Shown one piece after another: positions 54,905-63,723 of a stretch of DNA of 64,000 nt. The position numbers were made by a program, and so were the translations under genes. Location: the NCBI RefSeq assembly GCF_016918505.1, contig NZ_JAFFPZ010000017.1, positions 1 through 64,000 of the forward strand, written 5' to 3'. Every line of letters begins with the position of its first letter. The first letter of the stretch is position 1. This stretch comes from Desulforhopalus vacuolatus. GTDB taxonomy: Bacteria > Desulfobacterota > Desulfobulbia > Desulfobulbales > Desulfocapsaceae. The notes beneath the pieces were generated by a model. The model saw only the letters and a program-made list of their open reading frames with translations, was not told where the DNA came from and did not search any database.

Positions 54905-56350
54905 CTATGATTGATGTGGTAACAAAACCCAGGTATCTTTACTTCCACCACCCTGAGATGAGTTAACTACAAGCGATCCTTTCTTTAATGCGACCCGGGT
55001 CAGGCCACCCGGCTGCACGTAAATATCCTTGCCAAAGAGAATATAGGGCCGAAGATCCACATGACGCCCCTCGATGCGATTACCGACAATAGTTGGTACC
55101 CGGGACAGTGAAAGGGTTGGCTGGGCAATATAATTACGCGGGTTGTCTGTAATCAGTCTGGCAAACTGTTCTCGCTCTGCTTTCGTGCTGTGCGGGCCAA
55201 TGAGCATGCCGTAGCCGCCGGACTCATTGGCAGCTTTAACAACCAGCTCTTCGAGGTGGTCAAGAACGTATGCCCGGTCTTTTTCTTCCCGACAAATATA
55301 GGTGGGCACGTTGGGCAGGATAGGCTCTTCACCGGTATAATATTTTATAATCTCAGGCACATAGGCGTAGATAACCTTGTCATCGGCGATGCCGGTACCC
55401 GGAGCATTGGCCATGGCAATCCGACCTTTTTTATACACATCAATCAGGCCCTTAACGCCAAGAAGCGAATCCGGTCGAAATACTGCAGGATCAATAAAAT
55501 CATCGTCAATACGCCGGTAGAGCACATCGATACGTTTCAGGCCCCTGGTGGTCAGCATATAGACAAACCCGTCAGACACCACCAGGTCGCGCCCTTCGAC
55601 CAGCTCCACGCCCATCTGTTGCGATAAAAAGGAGTGCTCAAAATAGGCGCTGTTGTACATGCCTGGAGTAAGTATCCCGATAGTTGGCGACTGGATCTCA
55701 TCTGGTGCCAGATATTCAAGCATCTGCAATAATTTACCAGGATAATCGTCTACCTGCCGCACTTGGGACTCTTCAAAAAGCTGGGGAAAGGTTCGTTTTA
55801 AGACCTGGCGATTCTCCAGCACGTATGAAACGCCGGAAGGACAGCGCAGATTGTCTTCCAGCACGTAAAAACACCCGTCACCGCCTCGGACCAGATCTGT
55901 ACCCGTTACATGGCACCATATCCCGCGGGGTGGCGTGAATCCCTCACATTCCTTTCGATATGTCCGACTGCTGAAAATCAGATCTTCAGGGACAATTTTG
56001 TCTTTCAGGATCTTTTTGTCGTTATAGACATCCTGGATAAATTCATTCAGGGCAAAGATTCGCTGCTTGAGACCGGCTTCAATCTGCTCCCATTCATTAC
56101 TGGGAATAATGCGCGGGATCAAATCAAAGGGGAAAATCTTTTCAGCCCCTTCATTCTGGCCATACACGTTAAAGGTGATGCCCATTTTAAGGAGCAAAGC
56201 CTCCGCAGCTTTCTGACGAAGGACCAAATCTCCCTCCGGCAGTGAGTTTATCTTTTCCACCAGCAACTCAACTCCGGGGCGGGGAATACCTTTTTCGTCA
56301 ATCAGCTCATCATAAAAGCCTTCATGGTCATCATTCCTGAATATTTCCAT
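54905..56350 (-). CDS. Circularly permuted ATP-grasp protein (split version)
   Basis: A 481-residue predicted amidoligase. The motifs RPGVELLVEKI, RIFALNEFIQDVYNDKKIL, GTDLVRGGDGCFYVLEDNLR, PSGVSYVLENRQVL, then LEELVVKAANESGGYGMLIG (the ATP-binding lysine and glycine loop) and VQPGGLTRVALKKGSLVVNS are all intact. Such enzymes are predicted to join amino acids to a peptide or other acceptor through an acyl-phosphate. The ATG at 56350 was chosen over TTG at 56353. First gene after the family A repeat that separates it from the upstream transglutaminase gene. Confidence 0.92.
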   Translation of the reverse strand: MEIFRNDDHEGFYDELIDEKGIPRPGVELLVEKINSLPEGDLVLRQKAAEALLLKMGITFNVYGQNEGAEKIFPFDLIPRIIPSNEWEQIEAGLKQRIFALNEFIQDVYNDKKILKDKIVPEDLIFSSRTYRKECEGFTPPRGIWCHVTGTDLVRGGDGCFYVLEDNLRCPSGVSYVLENRQVLKRTFPQLFEESQVRQVDDYPGKLLQMLEYLAPDEIQSPTIGILTPGMYNSAYFEHSFLSQQMGVELVEGRDLVVSDGFVYMLTTRGLKRIDVLYRRIDDDFIDPAVFRPDSLLGVKGLIDVYKKGRIAMANAPGTGIADDKVIYAYVPEIIKYYTGEEPILPNVPTYICREEKDRAYVLDHLEELVVKAANESGGYGMLIGPHSTKAEREQFARLITDNPRNYIAQPTLSLSRVPTIVGNRIEGRHVDLRPYILFGKDIYVQPGGLTRVALKKGSLVVNSSQGGGSKDTWVLLPHQS

Positions 56351-56411
56351 CAAACCTTTCCTTTTTGAAGTGTATTAATTCTTTATGCTTCACTTTGTTT
56401 CTCTTATTTAC

Positions 56412-56559
56412 GGGTATCTTGAAGCAGCCTGCATTTGTTCAGAGTTGAGGCACAGGAGAAAATTTACCATCTGTAACTCTAATAGCGGAGTCTGGCGTTT
56501 ACCTCCGAGGATAAATTTTTGACTGTAACGAAGGAGATGAACGATTATTTGATATTCCC
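56412..56559 (+). repeat. Family A MITE-like repeat, copy 12, inside the transglutaminase/ATP-grasp cluster
   Basis: It starts GGGTATCTTGAAGCAGCC and ends GATTATTTGATATTCCC. TTTAC flanks it on both sides (56407-56411 and 56560-56564), a likely target duplication. The core has GCGGAGTCTGGCGTTTACCT. It lies 11 bp past the transglutaminase stop and separates that gene from the ATP-grasp gene. Confidence 0.88.
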
Positions 56560-56569
56560 TTTACTCCAA

Positions 56570-57361
56570 TTATTCATCGTCTATTTGCTCTACCCTGACC
56601 CTCTGGGTTGTCGGATATGCTGCAGGTCCAAACTGGTTATAAACAGCCACATCTGCAGCATCACGACCATAACCAAGAACGACATATCCACCTTTCACTT
56701 CGCTCTGAGTAGCATCGAAAGTATACCACCGTCCCGCCAGGTACGCTTCGAACCAGGCATGCAGATCCATAGGATGCAGATCATAAAGATAGCCAACAAC
56801 CATCCGCGCGGGAATGCTCAGGCTGCGGCAGAGTGCTATTGCAAGGTGGGAGAGATCACGACAGACACCCCATTGTCGGGAATTGACCTCTGTTGCCGAG
56901 ACAGGGGAATCATCCCCACATGATTCAAAACGTATATTCTTTCGCACCCAGGCTTCGATAGCCGCAACTTGATTGTAGCCAGGCCGTTGGCCCTCCGTAA
57001 TGTCAGCGGCCATCCTGCCAAAATGTTCTGTCTCGCAGTAGCGACTGGGAAGCAGGTAAAGAAGTACCTCGTCGGGCAGATTCTGGATCTCGACAAAAGG
57101 AGCGTCCCTGGCTCGATCGACACTGTCGGCCAAAATTACTTCAGCACCGGTATTTATGGAAAAGATCCCTGGCGGGGCAATTAAACGCTGGCAGAGATTC
57201 CCGTACGTATCAGTAAATTCAGATACCGATTTTCTCGGTATGATGATGTATTTTTCACTGACTATCCATTGCTGCGCACCACTGCGTGGTCGCAGCATCA
57301 GCACAAATGGCGTTGGCACCGTAATTTCAAATGTTAAATCACACGTCGTATATAAGTGCAT
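56570..57361 (-). CDS. Transglutaminase-like cysteine protein (first, upstream copy)
   Basis: A 263-residue protein. The N-terminal beta domain begins MHLYTTCDLTFEITVPTPFV; the core has Cys167 in GVCRDLSHLAI, His201 in MDLHAWFEAYL and Asp216 in TFDATQS. The start at 57361 follows GGAGAAGGAAG; the longer frame to 57397 has no start signal. No signal peptide. It leads the 10-kb cluster on the minus strand and is distinct in sequence from the downstream transglutaminase at 46995, so the two are not a recent duplication. Confidence 0.88.
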   Translation of the reverse strand: MHLYTTCDLTFEITVPTPFVLMLRPRSGAQQWIVSEKYIIIPRKSVSEFTDTYGNLCQRLIAPPGIFSINTGAEVILADSVDRARDAPFVEIQNLPDEVLLYLLPSRYCETEHFGRMAADITEGQRPGYNQVAAIEAWVRKNIRFESCGDDSPVSATEVNSRQWGVCRDLSHLAIALCRSLSIPARMVVGYLYDLHPMDLHAWFEAYLAGRWYTFDATQSEVKGGYVVLGYGRDAADVAVYNQFGPAAYPTTQRVRVEQIDDE

Positions 57362-57817
57362 CTTCCTTCTCCCATGTACCAATCTCTGGAAACACACCTG
57401 TCTGCTCGTCAGGGATCACGCTCTTGAAGCACGATCCTGTTTTCTTTTCCCTGAATAATTCGTTACGCAAAATTCGTGCCAAATAAAAGGAAAAACGTCA
57501 TCGCACCTGTCGTGGCCTATGCCGCATCGAATATTTACAGAGCAGATGTAATCAGCATGCAACTTTGTAATCATTTCCCAAATAAAGAACAAAAATGTAA
57601 CGTATAGGGAAATTTTCACTGAAGGGTCCCTTGAAATCCTTTCTGCCGGGTCGACGTCTGGGAAGAGCAATGGAGTGGGTGATAAACGACAAAAGCTGCA
57701 AGATCGACAAGATTGCCATTATCGTCACTCAATTTTATATACCTGTAACAGCACTGGCCCAGCGCTGGCCGCATTTATGGGGGATTTTTCAGTCTCTCTC
57801 TTCGCAGGCAAAAACAG
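57362..57817. other. Intergenic region, no gene recognised
   Basis: A lone family A end, GGGTCCCTTGAAATCC, is at about 57625. Otherwise no supported gene. The promoter of the transglutaminase/ATP-grasp cluster should be in the right part of this gap. Confidence 0.4.
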
Positions 57818-58972
57818 TTACCAATGGACATCCCTGTCTTTAAATTCTTTCTGAATATTAACAACCTTTGATTCTTCATTTATTAAGACATTAACGCAAT
57901 CTCGATCGAGTTTCTTTTCACTCAGTTTTCTCAACTCATTAAACGCTTTTTCATTTGTCCACGCTTTTTTATAAGGTCGTTCACTCGTTAACGCATCAAA
58001 AACATCAGCTACACTAACAATGCGCACTGAAATTGGTATTTGATCTTGCTTTAGACCGTCTGGGTATCCCGAACCATCCATCTTTTCGTGATGCCATCGA
58101 ATTATTTCGTTGAGCATTGAAATATGAGGAACATCTACAAGATTGTACGCATTAATCAGCTTTTTTGCAAGTTCATCACCTCTACTGGCATGTCCCTGCA
58201 TGGTTGCAATTTCCTTCTTCGTCAGGTGGCCACGTTTTAATAAAATGTTATCGGCTATTGTTAACTTTCCAATATCGTGAAGTGGCGCGTACAGATAGAT
58301 GTAATTAATGTCGATATCGGTTAATTGATACTTCAAGGCAACACCTCTTGCGATTATCAGAGAATATATCGCCATGCGCTGCTGGTGTTCAGCTGTTTCT
58401 GGATCTCGACCAAAACTAACTATTTTCATTGATTCAACAGTTGATTTTAAAACATTTAGTTTTTCTGAATTATATTGTAATAATAAAGCAAAAATCATTG
58501 ATATCAGACGTAATCTTTGTACTATTTCTTCATTAAAAACGTTTTTTTTTCTCGAATTTGCAAATAAGAATCCGAGCAGCTGTCCGTTAATAATTAATGG
58601 GATAGAAACACTTGATAAATAACCTGCTTGACGAATTAATTCTGTGTGGTAATGTTTACTGTTATCTAAAATCGAAATATCGTTAATAATTCGTTCCCTT
58701 TGCTCCACAACCAACTCTTTGAGTGAAGTGCAATTCGAGAGAATCGCTTCATAATTATGAATATCAGTGTCTTTGTCTTCGTCATATACATACGTCTGAA
58801 GTACATCTCGCTCAACATGGTAAATCGCGATTGCCAGGCGATGAACGAAAGGAAAGGTCGTTGTGAGATCAACTCTAATCTGATGAGCTTTTTGTTTTAA
58901 ATCGGAATGACCTGCTAAACAGGAAGATAATTCAACTTCCCGCACTTTTTTAACCTGAGATCGACTTTCCAT
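57818..58972 (-). CDS. GAF-like and HD-GYP domain c-di-GMP phosphodiesterase
   Basis: A 384-residue cytosolic protein. The first 170 residues look like a GAF sensor (VSIPLIINGQLLGFLFANSR). The HD-GYP domain follows: HDIGKLTIADNILLKRGHL with the metal-binding HD pair, GHASRGDEL, and HHEKMDGSGYPDGLKQDQIP, the HHE..GYP loop. The metal ligands are present, so it probably degrades cyclic di-GMP. The gene is A+T-rich compared with the cluster upstream. A single gene. Confidence 0.9.
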   Translation of the reverse strand: MESRSQVKKVREVELSSCLAGHSDLKQKAHQIRVDLTTTFPFVHRLAIAIYHVERDVLQTYVYDEDKDTDIHNYEAILSNCTSLKELVVEQRERIINDISILDNSKHYHTELIRQAGYLSSVSIPLIINGQLLGFLFANSRKKNVFNEEIVQRLRLISMIFALLLQYNSEKLNVLKSTVESMKIVSFGRDPETAEHQQRMAIYSLIIARGVALKYQLTDIDINYIYLYAPLHDIGKLTIADNILLKRGHLTKKEIATMQGHASRGDELAKKLINAYNLVDVPHISMLNEIIRWHHEKMDGSGYPDGLKQDQIPISVRIVSVADVFDALTSERPYKKAWTNEKAFNELRKLSEKKLDRDCVNVLINEESKVVNIQKEFKDRDVHW

Positions 58973-59242
58973 GAAATCACCTGCATGATTGAGTGCTTGC
59001 TTTAATTGAAAATTTTAGTTTAATAAAATCAATTCCAATCCGCTTTCTCTTTTTCATTCTCGGAGGCTGTTCTGCACTGTCTGCGCGATCAGAAAGAAAA
59101 GAAACCTCGGCTCGTTTGCGTTTCCCATGCTTCCGGCGACATCTGGTCTGCCGTGGTTGATACGTGTGGATTTCCCCCCTGCCTGTCTTTGTTCATCCAG
59201 TTGGAGAGCGATTTCTAGTAAATTCAACATGAAATCAATACC
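58973..59242. other. Intergenic region, nothing recognised
   Basis: 270 bp without a supported gene. It likely carries the promoter of the HD-GYP gene at its left side and the lost part of an IS30 element at its right side. Confidence 0.3.
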
Positions 59243-59533
59243 TTATTGATTTACATAGCCATCCGGACGGAACCACGTCCGTGCAGTCTGCAATTCTTCG
59301 AGCCTGGGCTTTGCGGCCTTCTCAGTAAACCGCCGTCTGGCGGTCACTGTGACCAGAGCATGAGAAGGATTATACTCCCACTCAAAACTGTTGCGACAAA
59401 TTTCACGTGAAATTGTACTCTTAAAACGATTCAGCACACCAGCAATCTCAGTTTGAGATCTTCCCGTTTGAAGAAAGGCCATGATCTGGTATTGTTTCTT
59501 TTCATATCTCGGTGTTGCACTTTTTGTGCTCAT
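59243..59533 (-). pseudogene. IS30-family transposase, N-terminal remnant
   Basis: 96 residues starting MSTKSATPRYEKKQYQIMAF, then LQTGRSQTEIAGVLNRFKST, which is the helix-turn-helix of IS30 transposases. Full members have 320-380 residues; the DDE catalytic part is missing after a stop that follows RTWFRPDGYVNQ. No inverted repeats could be placed. Its 5' end is 46 bp from the mgtE start on the opposite strand. Confidence 0.75.
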
Positions 59534-59579
59534 CCAGCGATTCTTCACTGTAAATGTGCAAAATAAGAAAGGTTGAAAA

Positions 59580-60944
59580 ATGGTAAAAAACAATAAGTCC
59601 CTGGAAATTCTCAGCGACCTCATAGCACAAGAAAAAAAGATAGAATTAACAAAATTCATTGAAACACTCAGTCCCCAGGATACAGCCTGGACTATTTCAA
59701 GACTCTCTGAAAATGACAGGCTTCGCCTGCTCACTTTATTAAGCCCTGAAGATGCTGCCGATGCCATAGAAGACATGCCAGAAGCTCAGGCAGCAGATAT
59801 GGTTGAGGATATGCCGTCTGCACAGGCTACTGCAATATTGGAGGAACTCTCCAGTGATCATCTCATTGATGTACTCGGTGAAATGGAGAGCAGTGCAAGT
59901 GATGCTGTTTTGTCGAATATGGATCCCCATGATGCCGAAGAAGCAAGGATCTTGCTGGCTTATGATACAAGCTGCGCCGGTGGATTGATGGTGTCGGAAT
60001 TCCTTGCATATTCAGCTGACAGTACAATCAATGATGTTCTGGATGATTTACAAAAAAATCGCGAAGAATATGTTGATTACAATGTGCAGTATTTTTATGT
60101 GACTGATGAGAGTAAACAGCTGGTGGGAGTACTTCGCATTCATGATCTTCTTTTTCCCGCAAGAAATACCAAACTTGCTGATATCATGATTAAATCACCT
60201 CTCAGTGTGTCAGATACGGCCACCCTGAGAGAGTTGAAAGAGTTTTTTGAGGATCATCATTTATTTGGTGCACCCGTTGTCAACAGCGAGGGCAAATTCG
60301 TGGGTGTGGTTTTGCCCAAAAGTATTGAGGAAGCTGATAATGACCAGCATACGAAATCTTTTCTGCAATTAAGTGGAATTATTGGTGGTGAAGAATTTCG
60401 AACGATGCCTTTGCTCTCACGTTCGGGGCGACGCTTGTCATGGTTAAGCCTGAATATTGTCCTCAATATAATCGCGGCCAGTGTTATTGCTCTCTACCAG
60501 GATACTCTTGCAGCAGTTATTACATTAGCAGTGTTTTTACCAATGGTGAGTGACATGAGTGGTTGTTCTGGAAACCAGGCGGTTGCGGTCTCCATGCGTG
60601 AGCTTTCTCTTGGTCTGGTTCGGCCAAAAGAGCTCCTGTGGGTGTTGGGCAAGGAAGCCAGAATTGGAATAATTAACGGTTTGGTGCTCGGTTTACTTCT
60701 TGGCGGAGTTGCATATTTATGGAAAGGAAACCCGTGGCTGGGTCTTGTCGTTGGTGGAGCTTTGGCGGCAAACACACTTGTTTCTGTCAGTCTTGGTGGA
60801 ATGTTACCCCTGATATTGAAACGTTTTAAACTTGACCCGGCTCTTGTTTCAGGTCCGCTCCTGACCACAGTCACAGATATGTGCGGATTTTTCTTCGTAT
60901 TGAGTTTTGCAAGTGTCGTTCTGTCAAAATTAGGAGGAATGTGA
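59580..60944 (+). CDS. mgtE: MgtE magnesium transporter
   Basis: A 454-residue Mg2+ channel/transporter. The N-terminal MgtE_N superhelix has LSPEDAADAIEDMPEAQAAD; two CBS domains follow (about 135-260), then five membrane segments with SDMSGCSGNQAVAVSMRELS (the pore and selectivity region) and GALAANTLVSVSLGGMLP. The N-domain and CBS act as a Mg2+ sensor that closes the pore. AAAGG lies before the ATG. Only 46 bp separates it from an IS30 remnant, so its original promoter may have been displaced, and no M-box is recognised. Confidence 0.93.
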   Translation: MVKNNKSLEILSDLIAQEKKIELTKFIETLSPQDTAWTISRLSENDRLRLLTLLSPEDAADAIEDMPEAQAADMVEDMPSAQATAILEELSSDHLIDVLGEMESSASDAVLSNMDPHDAEEARILLAYDTSCAGGLMVSEFLAYSADSTINDVLDDLQKNREEYVDYNVQYFYVTDESKQLVGVLRIHDLLFPARNTKLADIMIKSPLSVSDTATLRELKEFFEDHHLFGAPVVNSEGKFVGVVLPKSIEEADNDQHTKSFLQLSGIIGGEEFRTMPLLSRSGRRLSWLSLNIVLNIIAASVIALYQDTLAAVITLAVFLPMVSDMSGCSGNQAVAVSMRELSLGLVRPKELLWVLGKEARIGIINGLVLGLLLGGVAYLWKGNPWLGLVVGGALAANTLVSVSLGGMLPLILKRFKLDPALVSGPLLTTVTDMCGFFFVLSFASVVLSKLGGM

Positions 60945-60994
60945 AAATTGTGAGGTGATTACAGGGTTCGTTTCTGCAATCACCTCCCAATTTT
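60944..60994 (+). terminator. Terminator of mgtE
   Basis: A long stem AAAATTGTGAGGTGATT / AATCACCTCCCAATTTT with one mismatch and an 18-19 base loop starts at the mgtE stop codon. The T-rich end TTTTATAT follows. Confidence 0.85.
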
Positions 60995-61015
60995 ATATGT
61001 TACTCCGAAGTCCTT

Positions 61016-61351
61016 ATACCATTTACATTTTGTATTGACTAGAGAACGCAACTGCGTGGAAATTTTTTTGGGCTATTACAAATGGATAAACAGGATGTAA
61101 AACGAGCATAACTTAATAGAAATGGTCTAATCATACGAAAAAGGGCATTTTTTATAAAAGCGTAACTTCTTAAAGTTTTTTGCCTTTATTCGCATGATTA
61201 GAGCTTTTATTCGTTGGCAAAAAGTTTTTCGCTGTTCCGTCTTTTGCTTTTCCCGTCTCCTTTCTCCTGTCTCCCATCCCCCTGCCTTTGAATTCGCCAA
61301 TAGAAAGTGAAAATGGCATTTAGTATGGTCACAACTTAATAGGAATGGTAT
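61016..61351. repeat. Family B compound repeat, copy 7 (two units)
   Basis: A short unit 61016-61127 (ATACCATTTACATTTTGTAT .. TTAATAGAAATGGT) is followed by a second unit ending TTAATAGGAATGGTAT at 61351, which carries the inverted CTTTTGCTTTTCCCGTCTCC block. The pair is flanked by similar 17-bp sequences, (T/C)ACTCCG(A/G)AGTCCTTAT, at 61001 and 61352. Confidence 0.8.
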
Positions 61352-61364
61352 CACTCCGGAGTCC

Positions 61365-62444
61365 TTATTCCTCCGGCGGTTCGGTTAAAAGAACACTGGA
61401 GCTTAATTCTTCCAGGACCTGCTGTTCAAGACCATCTTCTTTTGCACGCAATTTTTCGAATTTATCAGGGCTGTATTTCCTCGGTAATTTACCGAGGTTG
61501 CAGATAGGTTCCCCGGGACTGATGGAGGGCAGGCTCGTCATTCCCATCACAACACCATTGAATGGCGCATAAATTGTACTTTGCCCCTCTCCAATAATGG
61601 TTGTATTCGTTGCAAGAGGCTGATCTTTTTTTACGATATCACCGGGCTGAATATGAAAATCAAGAAATCCCCCCTGATCTGCCCTGATCCATTTCGATTT
61701 CTCAATCACAATTTGATAGGGAGGACTTTCTATCTCATTGTCCAGCATTTTCAGTTCGATCAGTACGTTCTTTATTCCACGAACTGCAGTTTCTACAATG
61801 CCCGGTTCTACTTTCCAAACCTCGCCACCTTCCATTATAATAGTTGGACATCCGGCAGCAGATGCTTCCCGGCGAAAGGAGTTCTTAGGGCCTTTTCCGT
61901 TAATTATGATCTCTGATCCGAATGCTTCAGCAATCCTGCGAACTTCAGGATTATCCAGGTCGGCTCGAACGGTAGGGTAATTTGTTCGTCTCACTGATGC
62001 AGTGTGTAAATCGATACCATAATCACACCGCTTCACGATCTCGTTAAAAATTGTAAATGCCATTCGACCGGCAAGGCTGCCATCGGGAGAACCGGGAAAT
62101 GAACGGTTCAAATCACGACGATCCGGCAGGTAGCGGGAGTGTCGTTCAAAGGCAGGCAGATTCAGAACGGGAATTAACACAACAGTCCCTTTCAGTAATT
62201 GAAACGCATCATCCTGTATCAATTGTCGAACCGCTCCACAACCATTGATTTCGTCACCGTGTAAAGCGGCTGTTACAAAAACGACAGGTCCGTCTTCAAT
62301 CGCACGGCGAATGTGAATCTGTATCTCAACATTCATACTGCTATAGCTTTCGCCTATAACAAGATGAACATTGCGTGATTCCCCTGGAGCAATTTTTTCA
62401 CCAAACCAGTCGGTAATCGACTTTTGGGGTTCTGGTTTACTCAT
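61365..62444 (-). CDS. Succinylglutamate desuccinylase/aspartoacylase-family metallohydrolase
   Basis: A 359-residue zinc enzyme. The zinc site is ALHGDEINGCGAVRQL (H..E) with a later histidine in GIDLHTAS. RRDLNRSFPGSPDGSLAGRM is the substrate-binding motif of the family. An added C-terminal beta domain (ADQGGFLDFHIQPGDIVKKD) resembles a biotinyl/lipoyl-like fold seen in this subgroup. It cleaves an amide from an N-acyl amino acid or peptide. It overlaps the RimK-like gene by 8 bp, an arrangement known from RimK/zinc-protease gene groups. Confidence 0.88.
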   Translation of the reverse strand: MSKPEPQKSITDWFGEKIAPGESRNVHLVIGESYSSMNVEIQIHIRRAIEDGPVVFVTAALHGDEINGCGAVRQLIQDDAFQLLKGTVVLIPVLNLPAFERHSRYLPDRRDLNRSFPGSPDGSLAGRMAFTIFNEIVKRCDYGIDLHTASVRRTNYPTVRADLDNPEVRRIAEAFGSEIIINGKGPKNSFRREASAAGCPTIIMEGGEVWKVEPGIVETAVRGIKNVLIELKMLDNEIESPPYQIVIEKSKWIRADQGGFLDFHIQPGDIVKKDQPLATNTTIIGEGQSTIYAPFNGVVMGMTSLPSISPGEPICNLGKLPRKYSPDKFEKLRAKEDGLEQQVLEELSSSVLLTEPPEE

Positions 62445-63702
62445 CGTCAGTTATCCCTTTATTTGCAGGTATTGAAACGGATTCAATCTTTCCAGATTCT
62501 TTAAAGACTTCATCCGCTACGGGAAGCTCAGGTAAATTTTTCACTTTTGGACGCCTTTTCCGACGTATTTTTGCCGGGGTCATATCACGCATTCGCTCGA
62601 GTTTACCAAAACAAAGCAGGCGATCTCCTGCGGTTAATTCTCGCACAGGTTTGGGGTTAGGTATAATTTTTCCATCTCGATGAAGGGTCAGTACTACGAT
62701 ATCTTTTTCTCGTAAACCTGATTCCTTAATCGTTTTTCCTATGTATTCAGACCCCTCAGGTATATAGATTTCAGCAACTCCGTAACCACTGCTTACGGTT
62801 AACCGCTGGCGGAGATCAATTTCTGAAAAATTCACCTGAGCAGCGATGTAATCAATTATAGATCCAGCAATATCAAGTTGTGTACATCCCTCAATTCCCT
62901 CTAAACCTGGTGAAGAATTGACTTCCATTATCTGTGGTCCATCTTTCCCTTCAAGAAGATCTACTCCTGCTACTCGAAGGCCTAAAATTTGTGCTGCCCG
63001 GACAGCAGTTTCTTTGTAAACATCGTCAAGATTTACAGGTTCAGTGATTCCACCTCTATGAACATTACTCCGAAATTCCTGTCCTTGAGCTACTCTTCGC
63101 ATGGCACCTACGACCCTGTCACCAACAACAAAAGCGCGGATATCCCTTCCCTTGCTCTCTTTAATGAATTTCTGAATGAGAACACTCTGCTTCTGGCTCT
63201 GTAAAAGTTCTATGATCCCAGCAGCAGTATTGAGGGAATTTGCCAGGATAACACCGATTCCCTGAGTTCCTTCGATCAATTTTATTACAACAGGGGCTCC
63301 ACCAACACGCTCAATTGCAGGGAGAACATCTTTTTTATCTCTGACAAATGTGGTTTGGGGAATGCCGATAGAGTGACGACTGAGTATTTGTAAACTTCGC
63401 AACTTATCTCTTGAAGTAGAAATACTAACGGAAGAGTTCGTACAAAATACATCCATTTGTTCGAATTGTCGTACAACTGCGGTTCCATAATAGGTGATTG
63501 ATGAACCTATTCTTGGCAACACTGCATCATATTGAGAAAGACGCTTTTGACGGAAATACAGTTCGGGCAGCCCCTGGTCCAGATCAATAGCAAACTTCAG
63601 GGTATTTAAAACTTTAACGTTATGTCCACGTTCCAGAGCAGCTTCACGAAGTCTGCGTGTACTGTAACAGTTAGGATTACAAGAGAGAATAGCCAGTTTC
63701 AT
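62437..63702 (-). CDS. RimK-like ATP-grasp ligase with C-terminal TrkA-C domain
   Basis: A 421-residue protein. Residues 1-300 are a RimK-type ATP-grasp ligase: LEGRHNVKV-like start (ALERGHNVKVLNT), the ATP-binding VIKLIEGTQGIGVILA, the metal-binding GKDGPQIMEVNSSPGLEGIE. RimK adds glutamates to ribosomal protein S6. Residues about 305-370 (SGYGVAEIYIPEGSEYIGKT, AGDRLLCFGKL) form an RCK/TrkA-C domain that may sense a ligand. A basic tail RKRRPKVKN follows. It sits between the aspartoacylase-like gene and the zinc-protease gene. Confidence 0.88.
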   Translation of the reverse strand: MKLAILSCNPNCYSTRRLREAALERGHNVKVLNTLKFAIDLDQGLPELYFRQKRLSQYDAVLPRIGSSITYYGTAVVRQFEQMDVFCTNSSVSISTSRDKLRSLQILSRHSIGIPQTTFVRDKKDVLPAIERVGGAPVVIKLIEGTQGIGVILANSLNTAAGIIELLQSQKQSVLIQKFIKESKGRDIRAFVVGDRVVGAMRRVAQGQEFRSNVHRGGITEPVNLDDVYKETAVRAAQILGLRVAGVDLLEGKDGPQIMEVNSSPGLEGIEGCTQLDIAGSIIDYIAAQVNFSEIDLRQRLTVSSGYGVAEIYIPEGSEYIGKTIKESGLREKDIVVLTLHRDGKIIPNPKPVRELTAGDRLLCFGKLERMRDMTPAKIRRKRRPKVKNLPELPVADEVFKESGKIESVSIPANKGITDDE

Positions 63703-63723
63703 AGGTACCTTTATCTTTGAGAT

